Shown here piece by piece: positions 35,807-45,317 of a DNA stretch of 64,000 bases; position 1 is the first letter of the stretch, and every line of letters begins with the position of its first letter. Below the pieces are notes generated by a model. The model did not search any database, was not told the DNA's origin, and worked only from the letters and a program-made list of their open reading frames with translations. The stretch spans positions 1,730,501-1,794,500 of the forward strand of contig NZ_NRCN01000001.1 of NCBI RefSeq assembly GCF_003130255.1, given 5' to 3'. The position numbers and the translations under genes were made by a program. The stretch is from Aggregatibacter kilianii. GTDB lineage: Bacteria > Pseudomonadota > Gammaproteobacteria > Enterobacterales > Pasteurellaceae.

Positions 35807-36829
35807 TTATCTGGCAAATAATACCGCACCACCGCTCACCGGCAATGTAGAGCCATAAAGCAAACTTAGCGCAAAGAAAATCAATATTACACCTGCGATA
35901 CATTTCATTGTGGCTTCAATATCTAAATTAGCCAACGGGACACGATACCATTGCCCCATTTTTAGTGCTGTCGCACGGGCATAACGCACTAATAAGGCAA
36001 AGGCGGATAGGGTGATACCGGTGCCGAAAGCCATGGCTAAGGTGGCAAAAATTCCCCAACGGTAGAGATCTAACATATAGGCTAAAAACAACACAAAAAT
36101 GGCACCTGAGCAAGGTCGCATACCAATGCTTAAAATAATCAATAGGCTGTCTTTCAAAGTATGATTTTGTTTTAGTTTGGTCGGGTCAGGCATATGCTGA
36201 TGCCCACAACTACAATGTTCGTTATGGTCAGGAAAAGCGTTTGAAATATGCACCGCACTTTTTTCTGTGATTAATGAGCCTACGCGGATTCCTCCGGACG
36301 AAATTCCTTGAATACGTTGAATTTGAGGGCGTTTTTTCTGTTGGCGGCGTTGTTTATATAAAATCTTACCGTTTTTCCAACACCAATTTAGACCGAGCAA
36401 AATGATCAAGCAGAACGCCGTGCGTTCAAGCCACAGTTGGCTTAAATTAAAGTAGCCGGAAGACAGTTGCAAAACCAACACAATAATTGAGATGGCCGAA
36501 ATCGCTACAACGCCTTGCATTAAAGATGAGAAAAACGTGATTTGCATACTGCGGCTAAGTTGGGTTTGATGGGTGGCTAAATAGCCGGCAATAATAAATT
36601 TTCCATGTCCCGGACCGAGGGCGTGAAACACCCCATAAAGGAAACTGACTAAAATTAACAAACTTCCCGCATAGGCAGGTTGTTGTTTTATCTCGTGTAA
36701 ATAGCCGGAAATAAGTTGGTTAAATTCCCTTTGCCACACAGCGATCCGTGTGAATAACCAAGGGAATAAATAAATGATGGCAACAATTAAAAGGCCAAAT
36801 AAAACGGTATAAAATAAACGGGATTTCAT
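35807..36829 (-). CDS. zevB: ZevB-type metal permease (NicO/RcnA family)
   Basis: A 340-residue inner-membrane protein of the nickel/cobalt NicO fold. Six or more helices carry the signatures HALGPGHGKF near residue 70 and GMRPCSGAI in the second half. A His/Cys-rich cytoplasmic or periplasmic loop (NEHCSCGHQHM) probably binds metal. In H. influenzae the two-gene system ZevA-ZevB is needed for growth with little zinc, and the neighbouring DUF1007 gene makes this the same pair. The gene follows zevA by 15 bp. A direct role in zinc rather than nickel is by homology. Confidence 0.85.
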   Translation of the reverse strand: MKSRLFYTVLFGLLIVAIIYLFPWLFTRIAVWQREFNQLISGYLHEIKQQPAYAGSLLILVSFLYGVFHALGPGHGKFIIAGYLATHQTQLSRSMQITFFSSLMQGVVAISAISIIVLVLQLSSGYFNLSQLWLERTAFCLIILLGLNWCWKNGKILYKQRRQQKKRPQIQRIQGISSGGIRVGSLITEKSAVHISNAFPDHNEHCSCGHQHMPDPTKLKQNHTLKDSLLIILSIGMRPCSGAIFVLFLAYMLDLYRWGIFATLAMAFGTGITLSAFALLVRYARATALKMGQWYRVPLANLDIEATMKCIAGVILIFFALSLLYGSTLPVSGGAVLFAR

Positions 36830-36844
36830 TAGAACTCTTAAAAA

Positions 36845-37477
36845 CTATTTGCAAATCAACCGCACTTTTTGAGCAAATAACGCGCCGAGGGTGTTATCTT
36901 CATTACGTTGCGATTGATCTAATGATGAAGCGTATGCTTTTATTTTATCATCTACTTGCGCTTCCAATACTTCGCCACGGCAATTTGCCGGTAGTTGGGA
37001 AAAATCGACTGCCTGATTAACGGGCTGATCGTAGTACATCGCAACGTAGTAAGTGGGATCGTAGGTGCTCAACGTGAATTCGTTATCCACCAATGATTGC
37101 GGTTTTGACAGCATAAAATCAAAATAATACAACACTTGCGAACCGCTGGTTTTCATACCGTAATTTTGAGGTTTAGCGCTGTATTTAACTTTATTTTCAT
37201 TCTTATCAAATAGATAACTAAAATAATGTTCATTCACTATGTTGCCGATAATTTCATCAATTAATTTTTGTAATGCTTGTTTATTGCCATGAGCTTGGTT
37301 TATATCATATAACATTGCAGCAGAACTCGGTTCATCCAGTATCCATTGAGCAGAAAAGCCGACTAACTGTTGGTTTTTCACCAGGATTTTAGTTTTCATG
37401 TCAATAAACGCATGTGGGTGGGCGAATACATTTGGCGCCAACAAACAGAACATTAAAAATAAAAAATATTTTTTCAC
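36845..37477 (-). CDS. zevA: ZevA, periplasmic DUF1007 protein
   Basis: A 210-residue exported protein of the DUF1007 family. A signal peptide of about 19 residues ends NVFA, and the mature protein opens HPHAFIDMKTK, a His-rich N-terminus suited to metal binding. The start codon is GTG (37477-37475) with GGAAGG 7 bases upstream. ZevA of H. influenzae binds zinc in the periplasm and works with ZevB. No Zur-type palindrome is obvious upstream; an FNR-like site at 37582-37595 lies 105 bp upstream, shared with a candidate small RNA. Confidence 0.85.
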   Translation of the reverse strand: MKKYFLFLMFCLLAPNVFAHPHAFIDMKTKILVKNQQLVGFSAQWILDEPSSAAMLYDINQAHGNKQALQKLIDEIIGNIVNEHYFSYLFDKNENKVKYSAKPQNYGMKTSGSQVLYYFDFMLSKPQSLVDNEFTLSTYDPTYYVAMYYDQPVNQAVDFSQLPANCRGEVLEAQVDDKIKAYASSLDQSQRNEDNTLGALFAQKVRLICK

Positions 37478-37581
37478 ACAGTCACCTTCCGAAAATTTTT
37501 ATCGCTACATTTTAACACAAATTAAAACCACTCACAGTAAGCACAAAAAATCGACAAAAATATAAAAATAACTAATTTTTT

Positions 37582-37595
37582 GTGATTTATATCAA
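37582..37595. promoter_or_regulatory. FNR-like site in the zevA / small-RNA divergent region
   Basis: GTGATTTATATCAA matches TTGAT-N4-ATCAA with a single mismatch. Its centre (37588.5) lies about 60 bases upstream of the predicted start of the candidate small RNA, the class I distance. TGTGA at the left also gives a CRP-like half site. Confidence 0.5.
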
Positions 37596-37647
37596 GAAAA
37601 CATAATTTAGTATTTTGCAGAGAGGAAAAACACCTATATTATCTAAC

Positions 37648-37746
37648 CATATCAAGTGATTGCTTGATATTCATAAAGTTCCTAAATAAAATAATCATAA
37701 ATAGCTAAACTACTTTCCTACCTCTCCTCGCGGAGAGGTTTTTTTA
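37648..37746 (+). ncRNA. Candidate small regulatory RNA
   Basis: An intergenic unit of about 98 nt with all parts of a trans-acting sRNA. The promoter is TTGCAG (37615-37620), 16 bases, TATTAT (37637-37642). Next come a 5' hairpin TATCAAG / CTTGATA (about 37650-37669), an unstructured A/U-rich middle, then a pyrimidine-rich stretch (ACTTTCCTACCTCTCC) able to pair with Shine-Dalgarno sequences. It ends in an intrinsic terminator (ACCTCTCC / GGAGAGGT, 37720-37739, then seven T's). No open frame of note. It is divergent from zevA and convergent with mrp. Identity with a named sRNA is not claimed. Confidence 0.55.
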
Positions 37747-37823
37747 TGACTAAAATTTGAAATTCTGTATAGTTTTTTCGAATGAATTTATATTTAATTT
37801 CGTACAAAGAATAAACTAAATAT

Positions 37824-37884
37824 AAAAAGTGCGGTTGGTTTTTTCGACGTTTTTTAAACGCGTTAAAAACTAGCCGCACTTTTT
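37824..37884 (-). terminator. Inverted USS pair after mrp
   Basis: AAAAAGTGCGG (37824-37834) pairs with CCGCACTTTTT (37874-37884). One core is a near-USS (GCCGCACTT). The T-rich inner flanks and an AACGCGTT palindrome (37857-37864) extend the structure. It lies 25 bp past the mrp stop. Confidence 0.65.
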
Positions 37885-37908
37885 TAATGGAATTTCAATG
37901 CAATGTCG

Positions 37909-39021
37909 TTACTTCACTTCGCGGAACATAATTTCGCTCGGAATCACAGAGCCTTGCCAGTAAAGTTCGGTCGCGACTTTCTCAGCTAATTTTAAGAAAC
38001 CTTGTGCAATTTCGCTGTCCGGCGCGGCAACTACGGTTGGTTCGCCGCGATCCAAATCTTGACGAAGGCGGATGTGTAACGGTTGTTGTCCCAATACTTT
38101 GATGTTGTATTTATCCGCAATGCGTTCTGCACCACCAGTACCGAAAATCGCTTCTTGGTGACCGCAGTTGCTACAAATGTGTATGGACATGTTTTCCACA
38201 ATACCTAATACCGGCACGGAAACACGCTCAAACATGGAAATCCCTTTTACCGCATCCAATAGGGCAATGTCTTGTGGGGTTGTGACAACTACTGCGCCTG
38301 TCACCGGAATTTGTTGGGACAGGGTAAGTTGAATGTCACCGGTGCCCGGAGGCATATCGATCACAAGATAATCCAAGTCAGGCCATAGGGTTTCTTGTAA
38401 TAGTTGGCTTAATGCGCTACTTGCCATCGGACCGCGCCAAATGGTGGCGTTGTCTTCGTCCATTAGGAAACCGATGGAGTTGGCATACAAGCCGTGCGCT
38501 TCAATTGGCGTGATGTGTTGATTATCAGGTGATGTTGGGCGTTGATGCGGTGCACCGAGCATGTGTGGAATGGAGGGGCCGTAAATATCCGCATCTAAAA
38601 TTCCCACGCGTGCACCTTGTTGTTGTAACGCGATGGCAAGGTTAACAGAAACGGTGGATTTGCCCACGCCGCCTTTACCGGAGCTCACTGCAATAATATT
38701 TTTTACGCCTTTCACCGCAGGGTGATTGTTAGCGCGTTTGAGAGTGGCGATTTGGTAGTTTAACAGCCATTTGACATTTTCTACTTCTGCCGCTGCTTTT
38801 AACGGTTCGGTTAAGGCATTTTTTAATTCGGCAAAAGCGGTGTTCCAGGCGAAAGGCATGGATAATTCTACACGCAAAGTATCACCGCCCTTTTCGGTTT
38901 TTTTCAATGTGTTGAGAGAAATGAGATCTTTTTGCAGAGTAGGGTGTTGAAAGTTTTTGAATAACCGAACAATATGTTCCTTCTGTTGTTCCGTTAAATT
39001 TTCAGAAAATAACGTCGCCAT
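37909..39021 (-). CDS. mrp: Iron-sulfur cluster carrier ATPase Mrp (ApbC)
   Basis: Mrp is a P-loop ATPase that carries and delivers 4Fe-4S clusters. I start at 39021 (MATLFSENLTEQQKE, 370 residues; E. coli 369), with AAGGAAG upstream; an in-frame ATG 48 bases earlier is not supported. A DUF59/MIP18 N-terminal domain (10-95) precedes the deviant Walker A SSGKGGVGKST (113-123), VIDMPPGTGD and the cluster-binding CSNCGH near residue 282. It is divergent from metG, as in E. coli and H. influenzae. Confidence 0.96.
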   Translation of the reverse strand: MATLFSENLTEQQKEHIVRLFKNFQHPTLQKDLISLNTLKKTEKGGDTLRVELSMPFAWNTAFAELKNALTEPLKAAAEVENVKWLLNYQIATLKRANNHPAVKGVKNIIAVSSGKGGVGKSTVSVNLAIALQQQGARVGILDADIYGPSIPHMLGAPHQRPTSPDNQHITPIEAHGLYANSIGFLMDEDNATIWRGPMASSALSQLLQETLWPDLDYLVIDMPPGTGDIQLTLSQQIPVTGAVVVTTPQDIALLDAVKGISMFERVSVPVLGIVENMSIHICSNCGHQEAIFGTGGAERIADKYNIKVLGQQPLHIRLRQDLDRGEPTVVAAPDSEIAQGFLKLAEKVATELYWQGSVIPSEIMFREVK

Positions 39022-39060
39022 AATGCTTCCTTTTTTAGTGTAGTAAATTCGTTGGTTATA

Positions 39061-39115
39061 TTTAATCATGACCGCCTTTATCTGTTAAGTTAAAAATGCC
39101 TAAATCATGATTAAA
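39061..39115. repeat. Inverted repeat in the mrp-metG divergent promoter
   Basis: Perfect 11-bp arms TTTAATCATGA (39061-39071) and TCATGATTAAA (39105-39115) are 33 bases apart. The right arm is part of the palindrome AATCATGATT. It may be a pair of operator half sites or a hairpin; no known regulator is recognised. Confidence 0.6.
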
Positions 39116-39192
39116 CTAGAAAAAATACCCTCAATAAGGTAACATAAGCGCTAATTTTTTTCCGTTTTTTAAGTATTTTAAAGGTCAATATT

Positions 39193-41253
39193 ATGTCGAA
39201 TTCCAAGCGTAAAATTTTAGTTACTTGTGCCTTGCCGTATGCCAATGGCCCAATTCATTTAGGTCACATGTTGGAGCATATTCAGGCGGATATTTGGGTG
39301 CGTTTTCAACGGATGCGAGGCAATGACATTCACTTTGTGTGTGCCGATGACGCACATGGTACGCCGATCATGTTAAAAGCCGACCAAATGGGCATTACGC
39401 CGGAACAACTTATTAATGATGTACGTCACAAACATATGGCGGATTTTGCCGGTTTCAACATCAGCTTTGATAACTACCATTCCACACACAGTGAAGAAAA
39501 TCGCGAGTTTTCAGAGTTCATTTATAACCGCTTAAAAGAAAACGGTTTTATTAAAAGCCGCACCATTTTCCAACTCTATGATCCGGAAAAAGGGATGTTC
39601 TTGCCTGATCGTTTTGTGAAAGGTACCTGCCCGAAATGTAAATCGCCGGATCAATATGGTGACAACTGCGAAGTGTGCGCGGCTACTTATAGTCCGACGG
39701 AACTCATCAATCCACGCTCCGTGGTGTCCGGTGCGACGCCGGTCATGAAAGATTCCGAGCACTTCTTCTTTGATTTGCCAAGTTTTGAAGCCATGTTGAA
39801 AAACTGGTTAGGTTCCGGATCTTTGCAGCCGGAAGTGGTGAATAAAATGCAGGAATGGTTTGAAGCGGGTCTTCAACAATGGGATATTTCCCGCGATGCG
39901 CCATATTTTGGTTTCCAAATTCCGAATACGGAAGGCAAATATTTCTACGTTTGGTTGGATGCGCCTATCGGTTATATGGCGTCTTTCAAAAATCTGTGCA
40001 AACGTGAAAGCAGTATTGATTTCGACAGTTTCTGGTGCAAAGACAGCGATGCTGAGCTTTATCACTTCATCGGCAAAGACATCATGTATTTCCACAGCCT
40101 GTTCTGGCCTGCCATGTTAGAAGGTGCCGGTTTCCGTAAACCGAGCAATATTTTTGTGCACGGCTATGTGACGGTGAACGGTGAGAAAATGTCAAAATCC
40201 CGCGGTACATTCATTCAAGCGGCAACCTATTTGAAACACTTGGATCCGGAATGCTTGCGTTATTACTACGCGGCGAAATTAAGTAATCGCATTGATGATT
40301 TGGATTTGAACTTAGAAGATTTCGTTCAGCGCGTGAATACGGATTTGGTGAATAAACTGGTGAATTTGGCTTCCCGTAACGCCGGTTTTATCCAAAAACG
40401 TTTTGACGGCAAGTTGGCGGCAGCATTAGATGATCAGGCTTTATTTAGTGAATTTATTGCACAATCTGAGCAAATCGCTACGTATTACGAAAATCGCGAA
40501 TTCGGCAAAGCCATTCGTGAAATCATGGCATTAACCGATAAAGCCAACAAATATATTGACGATAAAGCCCCTTGGGTGATTGCGAAAGAAGAGGGCAAAG
40601 ATGCGGAGTTGCAAGCGGTGTGTTCTATGGGGATTCAATTATTCCGCGTGCTGATGGGCTATTTGAAACCGGTGTTACCAAAACTGGCAGAACGTGCAGA
40701 GGCCTTCTTGCTGGCGGAATTAACCTGGGCAAATTTAGCGCAGCCATTGTTAAATCATCAAATTGCACCGTTTAAAGCCTTGTTCTCTCGCTTGGATGGT
40801 AAACAAATTGAAGCAATGATTGAGGCATCTAAAGCGGAAAATGCGCAAGTGAATGCCGCGCCTGCCATGAAAAGTGCGGTTCAAAATGCCAATGAATCTA
40901 CGGGAGCTATTGAGCCGATTGCAGAGACCATCACGATTGATGATTTCGCGAAGCTTGATCTACGTGTAGCGAAAGTATTGAAATGCGAAGCCGTGCCGGA
41001 ATCCAATAAATTATTGCGCTTTGAACTGGATTTGGGCGATCACAAACGCCAAGTTTTTTCAGGTATCAAGGCGGCTTACGATAAGCCGGAAGAGCTGGAA
41101 GGACGCTTTGTGATTATGGTGGCAAACCTTGCACCACGCAAAATGAAATTTGGTGTGTCCGAAGGCATGATTTTAAGTGCAGGCACCGGCGGCGCTGATT
41201 TATTCCTGTTGTCTGCTGATGCAGGCGTGAAAGCGGGAATGCAGGTGAAGTAA
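39193..41253 (+). CDS. metG: Methionyl-tRNA synthetase
   Basis: Charges tRNA-Met with methionine. Class I signatures are HLGH at 22-25 ([11 protein letters not shown]) and KMSKS near 335 ([10 protein letters not shown]). The zinc knuckle [17 protein letters not shown] is in the connective insert. A flexible Ala/Asn-rich linker (containing a USS encoding KSAVQ, about 40869) leads to the C-terminal OB-fold tRNA-binding domain (about 580-686; [25 protein letters not shown]). The 686-residue dimeric form is normal for this family. Divergent from mrp. Confidence 0.97.
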   Translation: MSNSKRKILVTCALPYANGPIHLGHMLEHIQADIWVRFQRMRGNDIHFVCADDAHGTPIMLKADQMGITPEQLINDVRHKHMADFAGFNISFDNYHSTHSEENREFSEFIYNRLKENGFIKSRTIFQLYDPEKGMFLPDRFVKGTCPKCKSPDQYGDNCEVCAATYSPTELINPRSVVSGATPVMKDSEHFFFDLPSFEAMLKNWLGSGSLQPEVVNKMQEWFEAGLQQWDISRDAPYFGFQIPNTEGKYFYVWLDAPIGYMASFKNLCKRESSIDFDSFWCKDSDAELYHFIGKDIMYFHSLFWPAMLEGAGFRKPSNIFVHGYVTVNGEKMSKSRGTFIQAATYLKHLDPECLRYYYAAKLSNRIDDLDLNLEDFVQRVNTDLVNKLVNLASRNAGFIQKRFDGKLAAALDDQALFSEFIAQSEQIATYYENREFGKAIREIMALTDKANKYIDDKAPWVIAKEEGKDAELQAVCSMGIQLFRVLMGYLKPVLPKLAERAEAFLLAELTWANLAQPLLNHQIAPFKALFSRLDGKQIEAMIEASKAENAQVNAAPAMKSAVQNANESTGAIEPIAETITIDDFAKLDLRVAKVLKCEAVPESNKLLRFELDLGDHKRQVFSGIKAAYDKPEELEGRFVIMVANLAPRKMKFGVSEGMILSAGTGGADLFLLSADAGVKAGMQVK

Positions 41254-41267
41254 GCATCATTCCACAT

Positions 41268-41341
41268 TGTAGGGACAGACTTTATGTCTGTCCGACGATC
41301 TGATGATACGAATAGGACAGGCATAAAGCCTGTCCCCTACA
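41268..41341. repeat. Palindromic repeat doublet (REP/BIME-like) after metG
   Basis: Two inverted copies, 41268-41293 and 41315-41341, each of the form TGTAGGG(G)ACAGNC-TTTAT-GNCTGTCC. Each copy holds a perfect 8-bp hairpin: GGACAGAC / GTCTGTCC in the first, GGACAGGC / GCCTGTCC in the second. The two differ at a paired position by A-T versus G-C. A 21-base spacer separates them. The design resembles mobile palindromic repeats of the REP class. It may also act as the metG terminator. Confidence 0.85.
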
Positions 41342-41386
41342 GTTAAAGTTTGCGATTAAAGTGCGGTTGTTTTTCTGAGAGAATTT

Positions 41387-41581
41387 CTACTCGTATTCTT
41401 CCAACCATTTCAGCAAAATAGCTTCTAAAATCCCTTCGTTTGATTTTTGCGGATCATCGTCAAAATCGTCTAATTCACAAATCCAGCGGTGCAAATCGGT
41501 AAAACGCACGGTTTTCGGATCCAGCTCCGGATTGTTGTCATATAAGGCTTCGGCAATGAGTTGGGCGTCCGTCCATTTCAT
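41387..41581 (-). CDS. iscX: IscX
   Basis: A 64-residue acidic protein that binds IscS and frataxin and tunes cluster assembly. The start [16 protein letters not shown] and the middle [22 protein letters not shown] are characteristic of IscX/YfhJ. It is the last gene of the isc run, and its ATG overlaps the fdx stop by one base, so translation is coupled. Confidence 0.96.
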   Translation of the reverse strand: MKWTDAQLIAEALYDNNPELDPKTVRFTDLHRWICELDDFDDDPQKSNEGILEAILLKWLEEYE

Positions 41582-41922
41582 TAGTGGGCCGCCTCATTTG
41601 CGTGGTTAATATTGTATTTCGGGATTTCGACGACCAAGTCTTCATCACCGACAATACATTGGCAAGACAGTCGGCTGTCCATTTCTAAGCCCCAGGCTTT
41701 ATCTAACATATCTTCTTCTTGATCGCTTGGTTCATTTAAAGAATCGCCTCCTTCACGCACCACCACATGGCATGTGGTGCAAGCGCAAGAGCCATCGCAA
41801 GCGTGGTGAATTTCTACGCCGGCGTTGTGGGCCACTTCAAGCAAATTGTCGCCGGCAGCGGCATCAACGACCATGCCTTCCGGGCAAAATTCTTCATTAG
41901 GTAAAAAAATCACTTTTGGCAT
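41581..41922 (-). CDS. fdx: 2Fe-2S ferredoxin Fdx of the ISC system
   Basis: An adrenodoxin-type ferredoxin of 113 residues that supplies electrons for cluster assembly. The cluster ligands are in [12 protein letters not shown] and the later SCQCIV. The N-terminus ([17 protein letters not shown]) is typical. It lies 10 bp after hscA and overlaps iscX by one base. Confidence 0.97.
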   Translation of the reverse strand: MPKVIFLPNEEFCPEGMVVDAAAGDNLLEVAHNAGVEIHHACDGSCACTTCHVVVREGGDSLNEPSDQEEDMLDKAWGLEMDSRLSCQCIVGDEDLVVEIPKYNINHANEAAH

Positions 41923-41932
41923 TTTAATATCC

Positions 41933-43792
41933 TTACTTTCCTACAATATCGTCAACGGAGTGACCTGCTAACGCGGTACGAATGGATTTATCCATACGAC
42001 GGGCAGCAAATTCCTGCGTTGCTAAATCCAGCGCTTTGATGCCTTGTTTGATGGCAAGGGAATCATCTTGCTGTTTTAATTGTTCCAACGAAATAATTGC
42101 GTTTTTGACCGCACTTAATTCGTCGTCATCTAATAAATCATAATCTTGTGCCAGAGCCGAGCGTACACTTTCCAGTACACGTTCCGCTTCTACGCGTTGT
42201 TCCGCCAATAAACGCGCTTGAATATCCTCTTTGGCATTTTCCATGGAGGCTTTCAGCATGTTGGCAATTTCATCATCCGTTAAACCGTAAGACGGCTTTA
42301 CCTGAATCGAGGATTGTACGCCGGTGGTTTTTTCCATGGCGGTGACGCTGAGTAACCCGTCGGCATCTACTTGGTAGGTGACGCGAATATGCGCTGCTCC
42401 GGCCGCCATCGGCGGAATGCCGCGTAGGGTGAAGCGGGCGAGAGAACGGCAATCGTTAACCAATTCCCGTTCACCTTGTACGATATGCACCGACATTGCG
42501 GTTTGTCCGTCTTTGAAGGTAGTAAATTCTTGCGCACGCGCCACAGGAATGGTGGTGTTGCGCGGAATGATTTTTTCCACCAAACCACCCATGGTCTCAA
42601 TGCCAAGGGAAAGCGGAATGACGTCCAATAACAATAGTTCGGAATCCGGTTTGTTGCCGGCGAGAATATCAGCTTGAATGGCTGCGCCAAGGGCGACCAC
42701 TTTATCGGGATCGATAGAAGTCAACGGTTGTTTTTGGAAAAATTCGCCCACTTGCTCGCGCACATAAGGTACACGGGTAGAACCGCCCACCATCACCACT
42801 TCATTCACGTCTTCCGCTTCTACGCCGGCATCTTTTAACGCGCGGCGACAAGCAAGTAAAGAACGTTTAACTAACGGTTGAATCAGTTCGTTAAATTGCT
42901 CTCGGCTGATGTTGCCAAGCCAATTGCGATACTGAATTTTAGTTTCCGTTACGTTAGTTAATTCCACTTTAATGTGATTGGCTAACTCAATGAGTTCACG
43001 ATATTGGCTGTCATTTTCCGGTTTTACTGCAGATTGTTCGATAATCCAATCGGCTAAGACCAAATCGAAATCATCACCGCCTAGCGCAGTGTCGCCTCCG
43101 GTCGCCAACACTTCAAACACGCCGCGGGAGAGGCGCAAAATGGAAATGTCAAAGGTACCACCGCCTAAATCATACACAGCAATCACGCCTTCTTGTCCGC
43201 TATCCAAGCCGTACGCAATGGCTGCCGCCGTTGGTTCGTTTAATAAACGTAGCACATTAAGTCCCGCTAATTTCGCTGCGTCTTTGGTGCTTTGGCGTTG
43301 AGCATCATCAAAATAGGCAGGCACGGTAATCACTGCACCTACAAGGTTACCGCCTAAGCGTTGCTCGCCAAGTGCGGTCAATTTTTTCAGTATTTCTGCG
43401 GAAATTTCAATCGGGCTACGTACACCTTGGCGTGTTGTTAACAAAGGCAAACCGTTTTCACTGGCGACAAATTGATAAGGCAAATTTGGATAACGTTGTT
43501 GAATATCCGCAAGACTACGACCGATTAAACGTTTGACGGAAATCACCGTATTTTGTGGATCTTGCGTGGCAAGTTCGGCGGCTTCGTAGCCGACAATCAC
43601 TTTTTCATCTTTGCCAAAATGCACAACAGAAGGCAATAGCGGACGATTTTGTTCGTCTAATAAAATATCGCTGTGGCCGTTGCGTACGGTAGCAATTAGG
43701 GAGTTTGTAGTGCCGAGATCGATGCCCACGGCAAGTTTTTGTTGATGGGGCGCGGCACTTTGTCCCGGCTCTGCAATTTGAAGTAACGCCAT
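41933..43792 (-). CDS. hscA: Chaperone HscA
   Basis: A specialised Hsp70 that drives transfer of Fe-S clusters from IscU. The 619 residues show the ATPase domain ([15 protein letters not shown] near 22, [25 protein letters not shown]) and a substrate domain to the C-terminus. The family-typical shortened lid lacks the DnaK acidic tail. It sits between hscB (23 bp upstream) and fdx. Its peptide target LPPVK is present in IscU in this window. Several USS sites are encoded within it. Confidence 0.97.
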   Translation of the reverse strand: MALLQIAEPGQSAAPHQQKLAVGIDLGTTNSLIATVRNGHSDILLDEQNRPLLPSVVHFGKDEKVIVGYEAAELATQDPQNTVISVKRLIGRSLADIQQRYPNLPYQFVASENGLPLLTTRQGVRSPIEISAEILKKLTALGEQRLGGNLVGAVITVPAYFDDAQRQSTKDAAKLAGLNVLRLLNEPTAAAIAYGLDSGQEGVIAVYDLGGGTFDISILRLSRGVFEVLATGGDTALGGDDFDLVLADWIIEQSAVKPENDSQYRELIELANHIKVELTNVTETKIQYRNWLGNISREQFNELIQPLVKRSLLACRRALKDAGVEAEDVNEVVMVGGSTRVPYVREQVGEFFQKQPLTSIDPDKVVALGAAIQADILAGNKPDSELLLLDVIPLSLGIETMGGLVEKIIPRNTTIPVARAQEFTTFKDGQTAMSVHIVQGERELVNDCRSLARFTLRGIPPMAAGAAHIRVTYQVDADGLLSVTAMEKTTGVQSSIQVKPSYGLTDDEIANMLKASMENAKEDIQARLLAEQRVEAERVLESVRSALAQDYDLLDDDELSAVKNAIISLEQLKQQDDSLAIKQGIKALDLATQEFAARRMDKSIRTALAGHSVDDIVGK

Positions 43793-43815
43793 GTTGTCTC
43801 TCGATATGGTTTACA

Positions 43816-44340
43816 TTAAAAATCTAAAAGAGTTTCTTCAACTCGCTCAATTTCTGTTTGGAGTTTTTTGATAAAACGTAATTTGTCTGTCATTGCCCGC
43901 GCGACGTTCCATTGTTGCTCAGCAAGTGCGGTGGATAATTCGCTTAAAATGGCATGACGGATTTGGTCAATTTCTTTGGTAAATGCTGTTAATTCATCCG
44001 TGTCTTTACGGTTTTCGATATTTTCTAAGGTTTCACGCCATTCCATTTGCTGCATCAGAAAACCAATGTCTTTGTTGCTTTTTTCTTCTGGGTTTTCTCG
44101 TTCGCCGGTATTGAGGGTAATGATGCTGTCGGCGCGTGCAATCGGATCTTTTAAAATGCGAAGAGCATCATTAATTTCCGCTGATTTTTGCATGGCAAGG
44201 CGTTGTTCTTGCGCAGAAGCCGCTGAAAAATTATCCGGATGAAGGGATTTTTGCAACGCCAGATAATGCTCGTTTAATAACGCGCTATCCACCTGAAAGG
44301 CTACGGGCAAATTAAATAGTGCAAAGGGATTGTTCATCAT
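43816..44340 (-). CDS. hscB: Co-chaperone HscB
   Basis: A J-domain co-chaperone (174 residues) that brings IscU to HscA. The HPD tripeptide is in QKSLHPDNFS near residue 35. The N-terminus NNPFALFNLPVAFQVD is family-typical, and the C-terminal half is the three-helix IscU-binding part (MQQMEWRETLENI). Two adjacent ATGs (MMNN) are possible starts. It follows iscA by 8 bp. Confidence 0.96.
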   Translation of the reverse strand: MMNNPFALFNLPVAFQVDSALLNEHYLALQKSLHPDNFSAASAQEQRLAMQKSAEINDALRILKDPIARADSIITLNTGERENPEEKSNKDIGFLMQQMEWRETLENIENRKDTDELTAFTKEIDQIRHAILSELSTALAEQQWNVARAMTDKLRFIKKLQTEIERVEETLLDF

Positions 44341-44348
44341 CGTCTCAA

Positions 44349-44672
44349 TTACACGTTAAAGCTTTCACCGCAACCGCATTCGTCTTTGACGTTCGGGTTG
44401 GTGAATTTGAAGCCTTCATTTAGGCCTTCTTTGACAAAATCTAATTGGGTGCCGTCTAAATACACCAGGCTTTTGGTGTCCACGATCACTTTCACGCCGT
44501 GTTGTTCAAAAACTTGATCGTCTTCGTTTAGTGTATCCACGAATTCCAGCATGTAAGACAAGCCGGAACAGCCTGAGGTTTTAATGCCTAAACGTAAACC
44601 GATACCCTTCCCGCGTTTTTCTAAAAATGTTTTTACGCGCTCTGCTGCGCTTTCAGTTAATGTGACTGACAT
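44349..44672 (-). CDS. iscA: Iron-sulfur assembly protein IscA
   Basis: An A-type carrier of 107 residues that binds iron or 2Fe-2S/4Fe-4S clusters. The three conserved cysteines are Cys35 (SGCSGLSY), Cys99 and Cys101 (ECGCGESF). The start [14 protein letters not shown] is typical of IscA rather than ErpA or SufA. It is separated from iscU by 201 bp that contain a large hairpin, wider than the tight spacing elsewhere in this operon. Confidence 0.96.
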   Translation of the reverse strand: MSVTLTESAAERVKTFLEKRGKGIGLRLGIKTSGCSGLSYMLEFVDTLNEDDQVFEQHGVKVIVDTKSLVYLDGTQLDFVKEGLNEGFKFTNPNVKDECGCGESFNV

Positions 44673-44810
44673 GTTTTATTTCTCCAAAATCAAATAGCTA
44701 CTTAGGTATTTCGCAGTGTTATAAGTAGAAAGAAGTAACACTCGGGATATCAAAAATAAAAATGCTTAACTTATTGATAGTGATCGTTTTTACTCTAGTT
44801 AAAAAAAGGC

Positions 44811-44866
44811 AAAGTGCGGTTAGTTTTCTTGGCGTTTAAAAACGCTTAGAAAAACGACCGCACTTT
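44811..44866 (-). terminator. Long USS palindrome between iscU and iscA
   Basis: AAAGTGCGGT (44811-44820) and ACCGCACTTT (44857-44866) are the ends of an almost continuous 27-bp hairpin: the inner flanks also pair, down to GCGTTT / AAACGC around a 2-base loop (44838-44839). It probably attenuates readthrough from iscU into iscA. Confidence 0.7.
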
Positions 44867-44873
44867 TATGACA

Positions 44874-45257
44874 TTAAGAACCTTTTTTCGCTTTGTAATC
44901 GGCGATAGCGGCTTTAATGGCGTCTTCTGCCAAAATCGAGCAATGCACTTTTACCGGCGGTAATTCAAGTTCTTCGGCGATTTGGCTATTTTTGATCGCG
45001 CCCGCTTCTTCTAAGGATTTGCCTTTCACCCATTCGGTGATTAAAGAGCTGGAAGCGATTGCGGAACCGCAGCCGTAGGTTTTGAATTTTGCATCTTCAA
45101 TAATGCCTTCATCGTTCACACGGATTTGTAATTGCATCACGTCACCGCACGCCGGTGCGCCCACCATGCCGGTGCCGACCGAACTGTCTTTTTTGTCCAT
45201 AGAGCCCACGTTGCGTGGGTTTTCATAATGATCGATAACTTTGTCGCTATATGCCAT
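44874..45257 (-). CDS. iscU: Iron-sulfur scaffold IscU
   Basis: The scaffold on which new 2Fe-2S clusters are built. All ligands are present: Cys37 and Asp39 (GAPACGD), Cys63 (YGCGS) and Cys106 (VHCSIL). The HscA recognition motif LPPVK is at 99-103. Length is 127 residues (E. coli 128). It follows iscS by 60 bp. Confidence 0.98.
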   Translation of the reverse strand: MAYSDKVIDHYENPRNVGSMDKKDSSVGTGMVGAPACGDVMQLQIRVNDEGIIEDAKFKTYGCGSAIASSSLITEWVKGKSLEEAGAIKNSQIAEELELPPVKVHCSILAEDAIKAAIADYKAKKGS

Positions 45258-45317
45258 TTTTCTGTTCCTATTCTAAAATAATATTGCTAACTGAACGAAA
45301 CGGGTTCGCCCGTGAAA

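Noticed and set aside
37824-37884. Second small RNA downstream of mrp
   Set aside because: No promoter is seen; the hairpin is explained as an inverted USS terminator.
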